Shown: in pieces, positions 53,966-62,808 of the stretch
Layout: each line of letters begins with the position of its first letter
How positions within the stretch are numbered: the first letter of the stretch is position 1
Assembly: GCA_051155775.1 (NCBI GenBank)
Contig: DAXETV010000010.1
Location: 44,790-108,789 of the forward strand
DNA from: CAYSCZ01 sp051155775
GTDB lineage: Bacteria > Bacteroidota > Bacteroidia > Cytophagales > Cyclobacteriaceae
Direction: 5' to 3'
Length of the DNA stretch: 64,000 bases
Made by a program: the position numbers and the translations under genes
The notes under the pieces: generated by a model
Databases searched by the model: none
Seen by the model: the letters and a program-made list of their open reading frames with translations, nothing else
What the model was told of the DNA's origin: nothing

Positions 53966-54127
53966 TATCCCTGCGGTGATTATCTGATAAATATTAATAA
54001 AATTTTACAGTAATGCGTTGGAGAAGACCTTATTCGCGTTATTTAACAAAGTGAAAGAATGGATTGGTATATCTATTAATTGTTTTCTGTTTTATATTTA
54101 GGTTGCAGGTTTATATCATTAGAAAAA

Positions 54128-54388
54128 ATGAAAAATGAAGAGAAAATTGTCGAATTATTGAGTGAATTGGTTAATGAGTCTCAAATAACAAGGGAAGAAG
54201 TCACTTCTATGAAAGGAGAAATTACTTCTATGAAAAAGGAGATCAAAGAAATTCAGCATAGCCAAAATAGAAATATAGCTGCAATTGGTGAGTTAAGATT
54301 ATCTATGATCAAACTTTCAGAAAGAATCGAGCTTGTATTCGATCATGAGAAAAGAATCCAGAAGTTAGAAAAAAAAGTTTTTAACTGA
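54128..54388 (+). CDS. Small coiled-coil protein
   Basis: An 86-residue, strongly charged helical protein (MKNEEKIVELLSELVNESQ, then a repeated TSMKGEITSMKKEIKEI and a C-terminal coiled coil). The frame is open upstream to 54080, but ATG 54128 begins the helical part and is preceded by an A-rich leader. I do not recognise a family; small proteins of this form are common near Bacteroidota genes and may be oligomerising partners. It converges with tyrS, with four bases between the stops. Confidence 0.6.
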   Translation: MKNEEKIVELLSELVNESQITREEVTSMKGEITSMKKEIKEIQHSQNRNIAAIGELRLSMIKLSERIELVFDHEKRIQKLEKKVFN

Positions 54389-54392
54389 TTTA

Positions 54393-55676
54393 TCAAGATT
54401 CCACCCTAATCAGAAAATAATTCTTTTTACCTTTTTGTGCCAGTATATATTTGTTTTGCAAAAGTTCTAACTCTAGTTTATCATCAGCAGAATCAACTTT
54501 CTTTTTATTGATACTTACCCCGCCCCCTTTAATCATTCTTCTTGCTTCCCCTTTTGATTTAAAAATTAACCCTTTGGTTATCTCTGATAGGAAATCTGTA
54601 GCAGTTAAGCCATTACCTAAAGTTGATCGATTAATGTTGGTCTGAGGCACCCCTTCAAATAGTGCCAGCAGAGTATTTTCATCTAATGACTTTAAATCAT
54701 CGGTTGTAGACTTACCAAACAGTATTTGAGAGGCTTTTACTGCCTGGTTGAAATCATCACTTGAATGAACACGTGTTGTTAGTTCTTCAGCGATGGATTT
54801 TTGCAATTTCCGTTCATGAGGTGCTTTATTATGTTCTTCAATCTGTAATTCAATCGCTTCTCTGGATTTCAGGGAGAAGATTTTCATATATTTCTTTACA
54901 TCCACATCTGAAGCATTGAGCCAGTACTGATAAAAACTATACGGGGAGGTTTTGTCTTTGTCCAACCATATATTTCCACTTTCAGTTTTACCAAATTTGG
55001 ATCCGTCGGCCTTGGTAATTAAAGGAGTGGTGATGGCGTATGCTTCACCATTACCTATTCTCCTGATCAGTTCTGTTCCCGTTACAATATTTCCCCATTG
55101 ATCCGAGCCGCCCATTTGCATCATCACATTTCTGTTTTTCCATAACCAATAGAAATCAAAACCCTGAACGATTTGATAACTGAACTCTGTGAATGACAAG
55201 CCCGATTCCAGTCTTTTTTGGACGGAATCTTTTGCCATCATGTAGTTTACAGTGATATGCTTACCCACATCACGTATAAAATCCAGGAAACTGTAATTTT
55301 TAAACCAATCGTAATTATTTACAACCTCGGCAGATTGCTTACCACAATCAAAATCGAGGAACTTTTCCAGTTGTTTTTTTACGCATGCAAGGTTATAATT
55401 TAATACATCTTCCGATAACAGGTTTCTTTCAGCAGACTTACCCGATGGATCTCCTACCATTCCTGTAGCACCACCAACTAAAGCGATTGGTTTATTTCCG
55501 CACTTTTGAAAATGGACAAGTGTCATGATTTGAACCAGGTTACCAACATGTAGGGAATCTGCGGTAGGATCAAAACCTATGTAGCCACTGGTCATGTTCT
55601 TTTCCAAATATTCTTTTGCTCCGGGCATTGCATCGTGCACCATTCCGCGCCATTCAAGTTCTTCTAAAAAATTCAT
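54393..55676 (-). CDS. tyrS: Tyrosyl-tRNA synthetase
   Basis: A 427-residue class I aminoacyl-tRNA synthetase. The HIGH-type motif is HVGNLVQI, the KMSKS-like motif is KFGKTES, and YDWFKNYSFLDFIRDVGKH and QGFDFYWLWK fit the tyrosine pocket. The C-terminal 70 residues are an S4-like RNA-binding domain (FKSKGEARRMIKGGGVSI). It charges tRNA-Tyr. A TATATTTG promoter element precedes it. Confidence 0.97.
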   Translation of the reverse strand: MNFLEELEWRGMVHDAMPGAKEYLEKNMTSGYIGFDPTADSLHVGNLVQIMTLVHFQKCGNKPIALVGGATGMVGDPSGKSAERNLLSEDVLNYNLACVKKQLEKFLDFDCGKQSAEVVNNYDWFKNYSFLDFIRDVGKHITVNYMMAKDSVQKRLESGLSFTEFSYQIVQGFDFYWLWKNRNVMMQMGGSDQWGNIVTGTELIRRIGNGEAYAITTPLITKADGSKFGKTESGNIWLDKDKTSPYSFYQYWLNASDVDVKKYMKIFSLKSREAIELQIEEHNKAPHERKLQKSIAEELTTRVHSSDDFNQAVKASQILFGKSTTDDLKSLDENTLLALFEGVPQTNINRSTLGNGLTATDFLSEITKGLIFKSKGEARRMIKGGGVSINKKKVDSADDKLELELLQNKYILAQKGKKNYFLIRVES

Positions 55677-55693
55677 TATCTATGTTTTACAGG

Positions 55694-55701
55694 CAAATAT
55701 A
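55694..55701 (-). promoter_or_regulatory. Candidate -7 element for tyrS
   Basis: The minus strand reads TATATTTG (TAnnTTTG) 17 bases before the tyrS ATG. No T-box leader or clear -33 box was seen. Confidence 0.42.
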
Positions 55702-55815
55702 ATCCTGCAATTCCTTCACAGAAATTGAATTTTATAATTTAAATCACTATATTCATTTAACAAAAACTATCAAAATCCTTTATTTTTCCTTTTGCTTTAG
55801 TAGAATTTATAACAG

Positions 55816-57759
55816 ATGGGAAGTCAGAACGTAAAATTAGCTTCTAATTATAAGGAGCTGAATAATTTCACCAAGAACCTTTTGAAGGACATACAGGCCC
55901 TGGAAAGGATGTTGGAAGATGAGTGGTTTAACAAAGAACCTATTCATATCGGTGCTGAACAGGAAATTTGTCTGGTGGATAAGCATTGTAAGCCGGCACC
56001 TTTAAATCTGGAGGTCTTAAAGCGCATGAATAATGATAAGTTTACCACCGAGCTTGCTAAGTTTAACATCGAGGCAAATCTTGATCCGCTGGAGCTTAAG
56101 GATGATTGTTTTTCAACATTGGAATTAGAGCTAAATGACCTGCTGACTGAACTGCAGAAAACCTGTGATGAACTGGATATCGACTTTGTGCTAACTGGAA
56201 TCCTCCCGACAGTTCGAAAATTTGATATTGAAATTGATAATCTAACCCCCATTGAGCGATATGATGCACTTTTGAAAGCCATCAGTAAATTTCGGGGCAA
56301 GCAGCATGAGCTCAGGATATCCGGACTGGATGAGCTAAATGTAAAGCATGATACGGCACTTATAGAATCCTGTAACACATCATATCAGGTACACCTTCAA
56401 ATAACACCCGAACAGTTTGTTCCACTTTACAATATTTCGCAAGTGCTGGCAGCGCCTGTTATGGCTATAGCCTGTAATTCGCCTTTATTATTTGGAAAGC
56501 GATTATGGAGCGAAACCAGGGTCGCTCTTTTTCAACAATCGATTGATACACGGGTAACAAGCGAACACTTCAGAGATCGAAGCCCCAGGGTATTTTTTGG
56601 TAATAATTGGCTCAATAAATCCATTGTTGAGATTTACAAAGAAGATATCATGCGGTTCAGGGCTATGATGACTGCCCCCTTTGATCATGATGCGTTTGAC
56701 CAGCTAGAGGAGGGAATCACTCCTAATCTAAACGCATTAATGATTCATAACTCAACTATTTACAGGTGGAACAGGCCCTGCTACGGCATTAGTCCCAATG
56801 GTAAGCCCCACCTTCGTATTGAAAATCGCGTTTTACCATCAGGCCCTTCAGTGTTAGATGAAGTGGCCAACTCAGCCTTTTGGATTGGCCTGATGAAAGG
56901 ATTTCACGACTTGCATACCGATATAACCAAGCACATAGATTTTGACCAGGTCAAAGACAATTTTATAGGTGCATCCCGACGAGGATTGAATACAGAAATG
57001 AACTGGTTTAACGGACATAGAATCGGGGTGACAGAATTGATCAAAAAGGAACTATTACCCATAGCCAGAAGCGGTTTAGAGAATCAAAACGTAAAACCTG
57101 AAGATATTGACCGGTATCTTGGAGTAATCGAAGAAAGGAACACTAACCGCATGAACGGGTCAACCTGGCTATTGGAATCACACGCACAACTTATGAAAGA
57201 AACCTCCCGTGAGGAGGTCTCCGTAGCAATTACTGCATCTATGATAAAAAACCAGAAAAAAGGATTACCCATTCACCAATGGGAGATGGCAAGTTTGAAT
57301 TCTATTGACAGCTGGGATCCAAAATCTATGTTAGTAGAAGAATTTATGACGACAGACATCTTTACTGTTCATCCTAATGATCTTCCTGAGCTGGTAGGCG
57401 ATATTATGGATTGGAGAAAATTAAAATATATACCCGTAGAAGATGAGAAAGGAAATTTAAGGGGACTGGTCAATTTTCAGATTTTACTAAATTATTTCAG
57501 CCATCGTTATAATTCGAAGACTTTCCCCACTAAAACGGTAAAGGATATTATGATAAAAAAACCTATCACCATATCCCCGGATGACACAGTTATAGAGGCT
57601 TTGAAAACAATGAAAAAAAACAAAATTGGTTGCATGCCAGTCATCAAAAAAGATAAACTTATCGGGATTATTAGTGAGGGTGATTTCTTAAATATCACTA
57701 CCAACCTTTTTACTTTTTTCAGTAATAAAAAAAGTAAAAGCTATAATCAGAAAATTTGA
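55816..57759 (+). CDS. GCS2-type carboxylate-amine ligase fused to a CBS domain pair
   Basis: A 647-residue protein. Residues 30 to about 480 are a GCS2/glutamate-cysteine ligase-like domain: HIGAEQEICLVD has the acidic metal-binding residues, with ELAKFNIEANLDPLEL, ESCNTSYQVHLQI and HLRIENRVLPSGPS later. Residues 505 to 635 form two CBS motifs (VEEFMTTDIFTVHPNDLPE; VKDIMIKKPITISPDDTVIE), which usually bind adenosine nucleotides and regulate the attached enzyme. The substrate is not glutamate-cysteine for certain. It is followed by an aspartoacylase-like gene, and the pair probably forms one operon. Confidence 0.88.
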   Translation: MGSQNVKLASNYKELNNFTKNLLKDIQALERMLEDEWFNKEPIHIGAEQEICLVDKHCKPAPLNLEVLKRMNNDKFTTELAKFNIEANLDPLELKDDCFSTLELELNDLLTELQKTCDELDIDFVLTGILPTVRKFDIEIDNLTPIERYDALLKAISKFRGKQHELRISGLDELNVKHDTALIESCNTSYQVHLQITPEQFVPLYNISQVLAAPVMAIACNSPLLFGKRLWSETRVALFQQSIDTRVTSEHFRDRSPRVFFGNNWLNKSIVEIYKEDIMRFRAMMTAPFDHDAFDQLEEGITPNLNALMIHNSTIYRWNRPCYGISPNGKPHLRIENRVLPSGPSVLDEVANSAFWIGLMKGFHDLHTDITKHIDFDQVKDNFIGASRRGLNTEMNWFNGHRIGVTELIKKELLPIARSGLENQNVKPEDIDRYLGVIEERNTNRMNGSTWLLESHAQLMKETSREEVSVAITASMIKNQKKGLPIHQWEMASLNSIDSWDPKSMLVEEFMTTDIFTVHPNDLPELVGDIMDWRKLKYIPVEDEKGNLRGLVNFQILLNYFSHRYNSKTFPTKTVKDIMIKKPITISPDDTVIEALKTMKKNKIGCMPVIKKDKLIGIISEGDFLNITTNLFTFFSNKKSKSYNQKI

Positions 57760-57843
57760 TGTAATCAGGTTAATACCTTTAACTTCACACCTTAAATAGC
57801 CCTATTAATTATTGGGTATGATCATTAATACCATGCATAATGA

Positions 57844-58761
57844 ATGGATAGAATTATAGATTCAGCAAGAGGTAGTAGTCCGGGACCATTGATAATTTGT
57901 GTTGGTGCGCTTCATGGCAATGAGCCAATGGGCTTAGGTGCCATTTCGAATGTATTTCAAAAGATAAAATCTCACAATATCCCGTTAAAGGGAGATTTAA
58001 TAGGTATAGCCGGAAATATTCCTGCAATTGAAAAAAACACCAGATATATCGATTATGATATGAACCGGTGTTGGTATCCTGAACTAATAAAATCCATTAA
58101 AGCAGGCAGAAGACGATTGATCGAAGATCAGGAAGTTAGTGAATTATTGGAAATCATTGAAAATAATAACAATGGAAAATATTACACACAAAAGATTTTA
58201 GTAGACCTGCATTCAACCTCATCAGATAAAGGAAATTTCATTGTCGTACCTGAAGATGAAAGTGAGCATCCCACGGTAAAAGCACTACATTTGCCAGTGG
58301 TAGTTGATTTGCATACATACCTGGAAGGAACTTTATTAGCTTATGTACATCAAATGGGTTTTACTTCCTTTGCACTTGAAGGTGGTTTAATGGGTACAGA
58401 CAAAGCTTTTAGCCTTCATGTATCGGGTCTGTGGGAGGTTTTGGATGCTGCAGGCGCTATATCTCATCATGACCATGAAGTGGAGGATTATTATTCCGAT
58501 GTTTTACAGGAGATCTCATCAGAGTTACCAAAAAAGGTGAAAGTTATTTACAGGCATTGGGTAGAGGATGAAGATCAATTTATAATGGATGACGGTTATC
58601 ATAATTTCATGGAGGTGAATAAAGGGCAGCAGTTAGCTAAAGATAAAAACGGTATCGTGTATGCGCCCTTCAGTGGATTAATTTTTATGCCACTTTACCA
58701 ACACCAGGGGAATGATGGTTTTTTTATAGTAGAAGAAGTTAAAGAATCAATATTGGTTTGA
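57844..58761 (+). CDS. AstE/aspartoacylase-like zinc hydrolase
   Basis: A 305-residue M14-like deacylase. The zinc-binding motif is in VGALHGNEPMGLGA (His and Glu), with DYDMNRCWYPE providing Asp and Arg contacts and LVDLHSTSSDKGNFI giving the second zinc His. A C-terminal beta domain runs from about residue 230. It would hydrolyse an N-acyl or amide bond of an amino-acid-type product. It begins 84 bases after the GCS2-CBS gene and is one base from holA, suggesting a joint operon and a possible ligase/hydrolase cycle. Confidence 0.88.
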   Translation: MDRIIDSARGSSPGPLIICVGALHGNEPMGLGAISNVFQKIKSHNIPLKGDLIGIAGNIPAIEKNTRYIDYDMNRCWYPELIKSIKAGRRRLIEDQEVSELLEIIENNNNGKYYTQKILVDLHSTSSDKGNFIVVPEDESEHPTVKALHLPVVVDLHTYLEGTLLAYVHQMGFTSFALEGGLMGTDKAFSLHVSGLWEVLDAAGAISHHDHEVEDYYSDVLQEISSELPKKVKVIYRHWVEDEDQFIMDDGYHNFMEVNKGQQLAKDKNGIVYAPFSGLIFMPLYQHQGNDGFFIVEEVKESILV

Positions 58762-58762
58762 G

Positions 58763-59782
58763 ATGCCAAAGTCTTATGAATCGATAATGCAGGCCCTGGA
58801 ACAGGGCAAGTATGCAACCACTTATTTTTTGCAGGGTGAAGAGCCTTTTTTTATAAACCAGGTCTCTGAATTTATAGAATCCAGTGCCCTGGATGAAGGA
58901 CAAAAGAGCTTAAACCAGGTAGTGGTATATGGAAAAGAAACAGAATTGTCCACAGTCCTTACACACGCCAGAAGATTTCCCATGATGTCTGAAAAGCAGG
59001 TAGTGATTGTGAAAGAAGCCCAGGAGTTAAAAGACATTAATAAAGAATCAGGTCAAAAACTACTAGAAAGTTATATCATCAATCCATTGCCTTCGACAAT
59101 TTTAGTGTTTTGCTACAAATACAAAAAGATTGATAAAAGAAAGAAACTATACAAGTCCATTGACAATTATGCCATTTTACTGGATACCAAAAAGTTATAC
59201 GACAATCAAATACCTGATTGGATATTAAAGTTTGTTAAATCAAAAGGACATAAAATAACCGATAAAGCAGTTCAATTATTATCGGACAACATCGGTAACA
59301 ACCTGGAAAGAATAAACAATGAGGTCAATAAGATCCTTTCAAATTTCGAAGAAACAATAACTATCAATGATGAGCTGGTGCAGTGTTATGTTGGCATCAG
59401 CAAGGATTACAACACCTTTGAATTACAGAAAGCTTTAGCAATAAAAAATATTCTTAAAGCCAATCAAATTGTTAATTATTTCGGACAAAACCCAAAAAGC
59501 CATCCCATTGTAATCACCCTTGCGACTTTATTTTCATTGTTTAATAAACTGCTGATTATTCATCAAAACAAAAGTAAAAGTGACCGGGAATTAGCAGCTA
59601 TGCTTAAAATAAATCCGTATTTTTTGAAAGAATATATTGGTGCCTATAAATTATATCCATTGCCAAAGGTTATACAAAATATTTACTACATTAAAGAAGC
59701 TGATTTAAAATCAAAAGGATTTATGGGCAATATTCCAGAACGTGAAATTTTAAAAGAATTAATATTTAAAATATTGCATTAA
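58763..59782 (+). CDS. holA: DNA polymerase III delta subunit
   Basis: A 339-residue clamp-loader subunit. YFLQGEEPFFINQVSEFIE at 21-39 is the family's N-terminal signature, with ARRFPMMSEKQVVIVKEAQE and LLSDNIGNNLERINNEVNKI later, as in HolA proteins of Bacteroidota. It opens the beta clamp in the gamma complex. It starts one base after the aspartoacylase-like gene stop, so translation is likely coupled. Confidence 0.92.
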   Translation: MPKSYESIMQALEQGKYATTYFLQGEEPFFINQVSEFIESSALDEGQKSLNQVVVYGKETELSTVLTHARRFPMMSEKQVVIVKEAQELKDINKESGQKLLESYIINPLPSTILVFCYKYKKIDKRKKLYKSIDNYAILLDTKKLYDNQIPDWILKFVKSKGHKITDKAVQLLSDNIGNNLERINNEVNKILSNFEETITINDELVQCYVGISKDYNTFELQKALAIKNILKANQIVNYFGQNPKSHPIVITLATLFSLFNKLLIIHQNKSKSDRELAAMLKINPYFLKEYIGAYKLYPLPKVIQNIYYIKEADLKSKGFMGNIPEREILKELIFKILH

Positions 59783-59838
59783 GTAATTTATCGTTATCGT
59801 TTGGTTAGGTCATCAAATAATTATAACCGGTCTTGTAA

Positions 59839-62808
59839 ATGTTAAATAAAAACTCGCTTTCGGTAATACTTTTATTATTTTTTAGTAATCTATTAGTTGG
59901 TCAAGACAATATATCCATTGAACGCGTAAATCAAAACCTCACTGCCGGGCTATCAAACTTTCAAAGGGAAAATTACAGTACTGCTTCTCATTATTTCAAA
60001 CAGTATCTTTCAGATATGCCTGATGAGGAGATAATCGGTAGTGTAGAATATCTAAAAAATATTGCATTATTAAAAGCGGGTAGGCGAGACGGTAAGCCAA
60101 CCTTGGAATCCAGCCTCAAGAAAGATCCATCGGATCCTCAGGCTAACAAGGCCTATAAAGAATTAGCCATTTATTTCACCAACCAGTCGTCATATGATGA
60201 GGCAGCATATTATTTTAATAAAGCTAAAAATGTAGATCCGTTTTTAGAACCTGAATTTTATTTTCTTAAAGGGGTTACATTTTTTAAGCGCAAGCACTTC
60301 AGTGAAGCCGAGCAAGCCTTCAAACAGATTTCAGACTTTTCAGGAGATCAGGGTTATGCAGCTAATTATTATCTGGGTTATATGGCCTACCAAAATGAAA
60401 ACCTATCCGAAGCGTCCGGGTTTCTTGACATAGCCAGGAGCAATCCGGAATATTATGAAGAATCGTTAGAACTTCAAATAGCTATTTATCAAAAGGAAAA
60501 AGCCTATGATAAGATCATTATGGAGATCGGAGGTCAGCGTTTTAATAGTGATTTATTAAACAATGCCCTGGCTGATGCTTATTTTTATTCAGAAGATTAT
60601 AAAAATTCAATAAGCTATTATAATGCAATAAAAAAACGCTTAAGCCACCCCCAGTACTACAAACTAGGATATAGCTATCTGAAAACAGATGACAGTAAGC
60701 AGGCCATTGAGCACTTAAAATATTCGGTGCTTTCCGAAGATACCATAGGTCAATACAGTGCTTATTTTCTGGGAAAGCTTTATCTCGAACTGGGAAATTA
60801 CCCATACGCTATCACCTCATTTAGCAAGGCCACAGCGGTTAGTTACAATAAAGACATTACGAAGCAGGCACATTATCAGCTAGGAAAGGTACATTTTTTA
60901 AACGAAGATTATGAAAATGCCATAAATACATTCAACAGCTATATCGATCAATATTCCAGGGATGAAAATTTTAATGAGATCAATGAGTTAATAGGAGAAA
61001 GTTATCTTAAGACATCAAACTATGAGCGGGCAATTCGCTATATCGACCAGCTTAGTTACAAAAGTGATAATCTTAAAGAAAGTTATCAACTGTTGGCATT
61101 TAAAAAAGCTTCCCAGTTATACAACGATCGTAATTTTAGGGATGCTGTAACGTATTTCAAAAAGTCTTTAAAGTATCCAGTTGATCAGGAATTGGTTTAC
61201 GCGGCCAATTATTGGCTTGGTGAAGCTTATTTCACAGGTAAGCGGTTTGATCAGGCTATTGATTATTATAATAGCGCTCGACGTTCTTCTGAATTCAATG
61301 AAAAAGCTACCTATGGATTGGCATATAGCCATTTTAACAAAAATCAATATCTTAAGGCGACTGGATATTTCTATTCATTTCTTGGTTCTTATAACGATAA
61401 AAATGATGCTATTTATTTTGATGCTTTTCTGAGGTATGCCGATTGTTTATACGCATCCAAGCAATATAAAAAGGCGATCGAAGCCTATCAAAATACCATG
61501 AATATCTCATCGCGACAACAGGATTATGTAATCTTTCAAATGGGTTTGATTTATGCTTTGATGGATCAACCTGATCAGGCCTTTGACAAACTTGAAGACG
61601 TTCAATCGGGATCACCCTATTGGGATGACGCCCAATTTTATACAGGAAAAATCTTTTTTGAACAAAGCAACTACGATTTAGCCATCAATGAATTCTCAGA
61701 ATTATTGTTGGAAACGCAAAATTCACCGTATGCCCCAAGGGCATATTTAAACAGAGGTATATCTTATTTTAACCAACAGCAATATGATCTGGCAGAAAAT
61801 GATTACAAATTCATTTTGAATCAGTACCCAAATCATACAACTGCTAACAGTGCTTTACTGGGTTTGCAGGAATTACTAACTACCCAAAATAGGATTGATG
61901 AGCTTGATGAATACCTAACCCAGTATAAAAAACTAAATCCAGAGGATAGCTCTATTGCTGCTATTGAGTATGAGGCTGCAAGGTCTTTGTATTTTAACAG
62001 GAATTATGCCCAGGCCATAGGATCCCTGAGGTCGTTCCTTGCGCAATATCCCAATTTTAGCAATAAGGCGGAAGCATTTTATTATTTGGCTGATGCTTAT
62101 TACAGGGACAATAAGCCTGAAAAAGCCATAGTATATTTTGATAGTATAAGCAACCCGGTTTACAGGTTTTATAATAGGGCAGTGACCAGAAAAGGACGTA
62201 TTTTGATCGAACAAGAGCAATTTGAAAAAGCACTAAGCCAATTTAGGCTGCTTTCTGACAAGGCACGAAATACAAGGGAGTTAGCTGATGCCTATGGCGG
62301 TATGTTAGAAGTTTTCTTTAACCTTGGTCAATATGATTCCTCATTATTTTATTGTAAGCAGATATTTGATATAGAAAGTGTAAGCATTGAGACTGAGCGT
62401 AAGAGTATATACTTTATGGGCCGTAATTATATGGCAATCAATGATTTCGGGAACGCAACCGATGAATTTATAAAGCTAATAAATGGGCCTAAAGACACTT
62501 ATCATAAATTGGCCAGGTACTATCTTTCTGAAATATTCTTTTTTGAGGATAAGCATAAACAATCTATAGAGTCCTTATTTGAGTTCAACAAAGCTTTCCC
62601 TGAGGACGAATATTGGTTGGGGAAGTCTTTTCTGCTCATTGCTAAAAACTATATTGAAATTAATGAAATATTTCAGGCCAGGGCAACCTTAAATTCTATC
62701 ATAGAAAAATCCCCGGTACAGGAGATTACAAAAGAAGCAATGGCCATGCTGGAGAAATTAGAGCAAAAAGAGTCTGAGGTGATCAAAACAGATACCGTTC
62801 AAAAATGA
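59839..62808 (+). CDS. Large exported tetratricopeptide repeat protein
   Basis: A 989-residue protein with a signal peptide (MLNKNSLSVILLLFFSNLLVGQ). The mature part is almost wholly TPR repeats, roughly 20 or more units from residue 30 to 960 (for example YNSARRSSEFNEKATYGLA and YLNRGISYFNQQQYDLAEND). It is probably a periplasmic scaffold, comparable to TPR proteins that work with outer-membrane barrels in Bacteroidota. The stop overlaps the ATG of the next gene by four bases (ATGA), so it forms a unit with the barrel protein. Confidence 0.86.
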   Translation: MLNKNSLSVILLLFFSNLLVGQDNISIERVNQNLTAGLSNFQRENYSTASHYFKQYLSDMPDEEIIGSVEYLKNIALLKAGRRDGKPTLESSLKKDPSDPQANKAYKELAIYFTNQSSYDEAAYYFNKAKNVDPFLEPEFYFLKGVTFFKRKHFSEAEQAFKQISDFSGDQGYAANYYLGYMAYQNENLSEASGFLDIARSNPEYYEESLELQIAIYQKEKAYDKIIMEIGGQRFNSDLLNNALADAYFYSEDYKNSISYYNAIKKRLSHPQYYKLGYSYLKTDDSKQAIEHLKYSVLSEDTIGQYSAYFLGKLYLELGNYPYAITSFSKATAVSYNKDITKQAHYQLGKVHFLNEDYENAINTFNSYIDQYSRDENFNEINELIGESYLKTSNYERAIRYIDQLSYKSDNLKESYQLLAFKKASQLYNDRNFRDAVTYFKKSLKYPVDQELVYAANYWLGEAYFTGKRFDQAIDYYNSARRSSEFNEKATYGLAYSHFNKNQYLKATGYFYSFLGSYNDKNDAIYFDAFLRYADCLYASKQYKKAIEAYQNTMNISSRQQDYVIFQMGLIYALMDQPDQAFDKLEDVQSGSPYWDDAQFYTGKIFFEQSNYDLAINEFSELLLETQNSPYAPRAYLNRGISYFNQQQYDLAENDYKFILNQYPNHTTANSALLGLQELLTTQNRIDELDEYLTQYKKLNPEDSSIAAIEYEAARSLYFNRNYAQAIGSLRSFLAQYPNFSNKAEAFYYLADAYYRDNKPEKAIVYFDSISNPVYRFYNRAVTRKGRILIEQEQFEKALSQFRLLSDKARNTRELADAYGGMLEVFFNLGQYDSSLFYCKQIFDIESVSIETERKSIYFMGRNYMAINDFGNATDEFIKLINGPKDTYHKLARYYLSEIFFFEDKHKQSIESLFEFNKAFPEDEYWLGKSFLLIAKNYIEINEIFQARATLNSIIEKSPVQEITKEAMAMLEKLEQKESEVIKTDTVQK

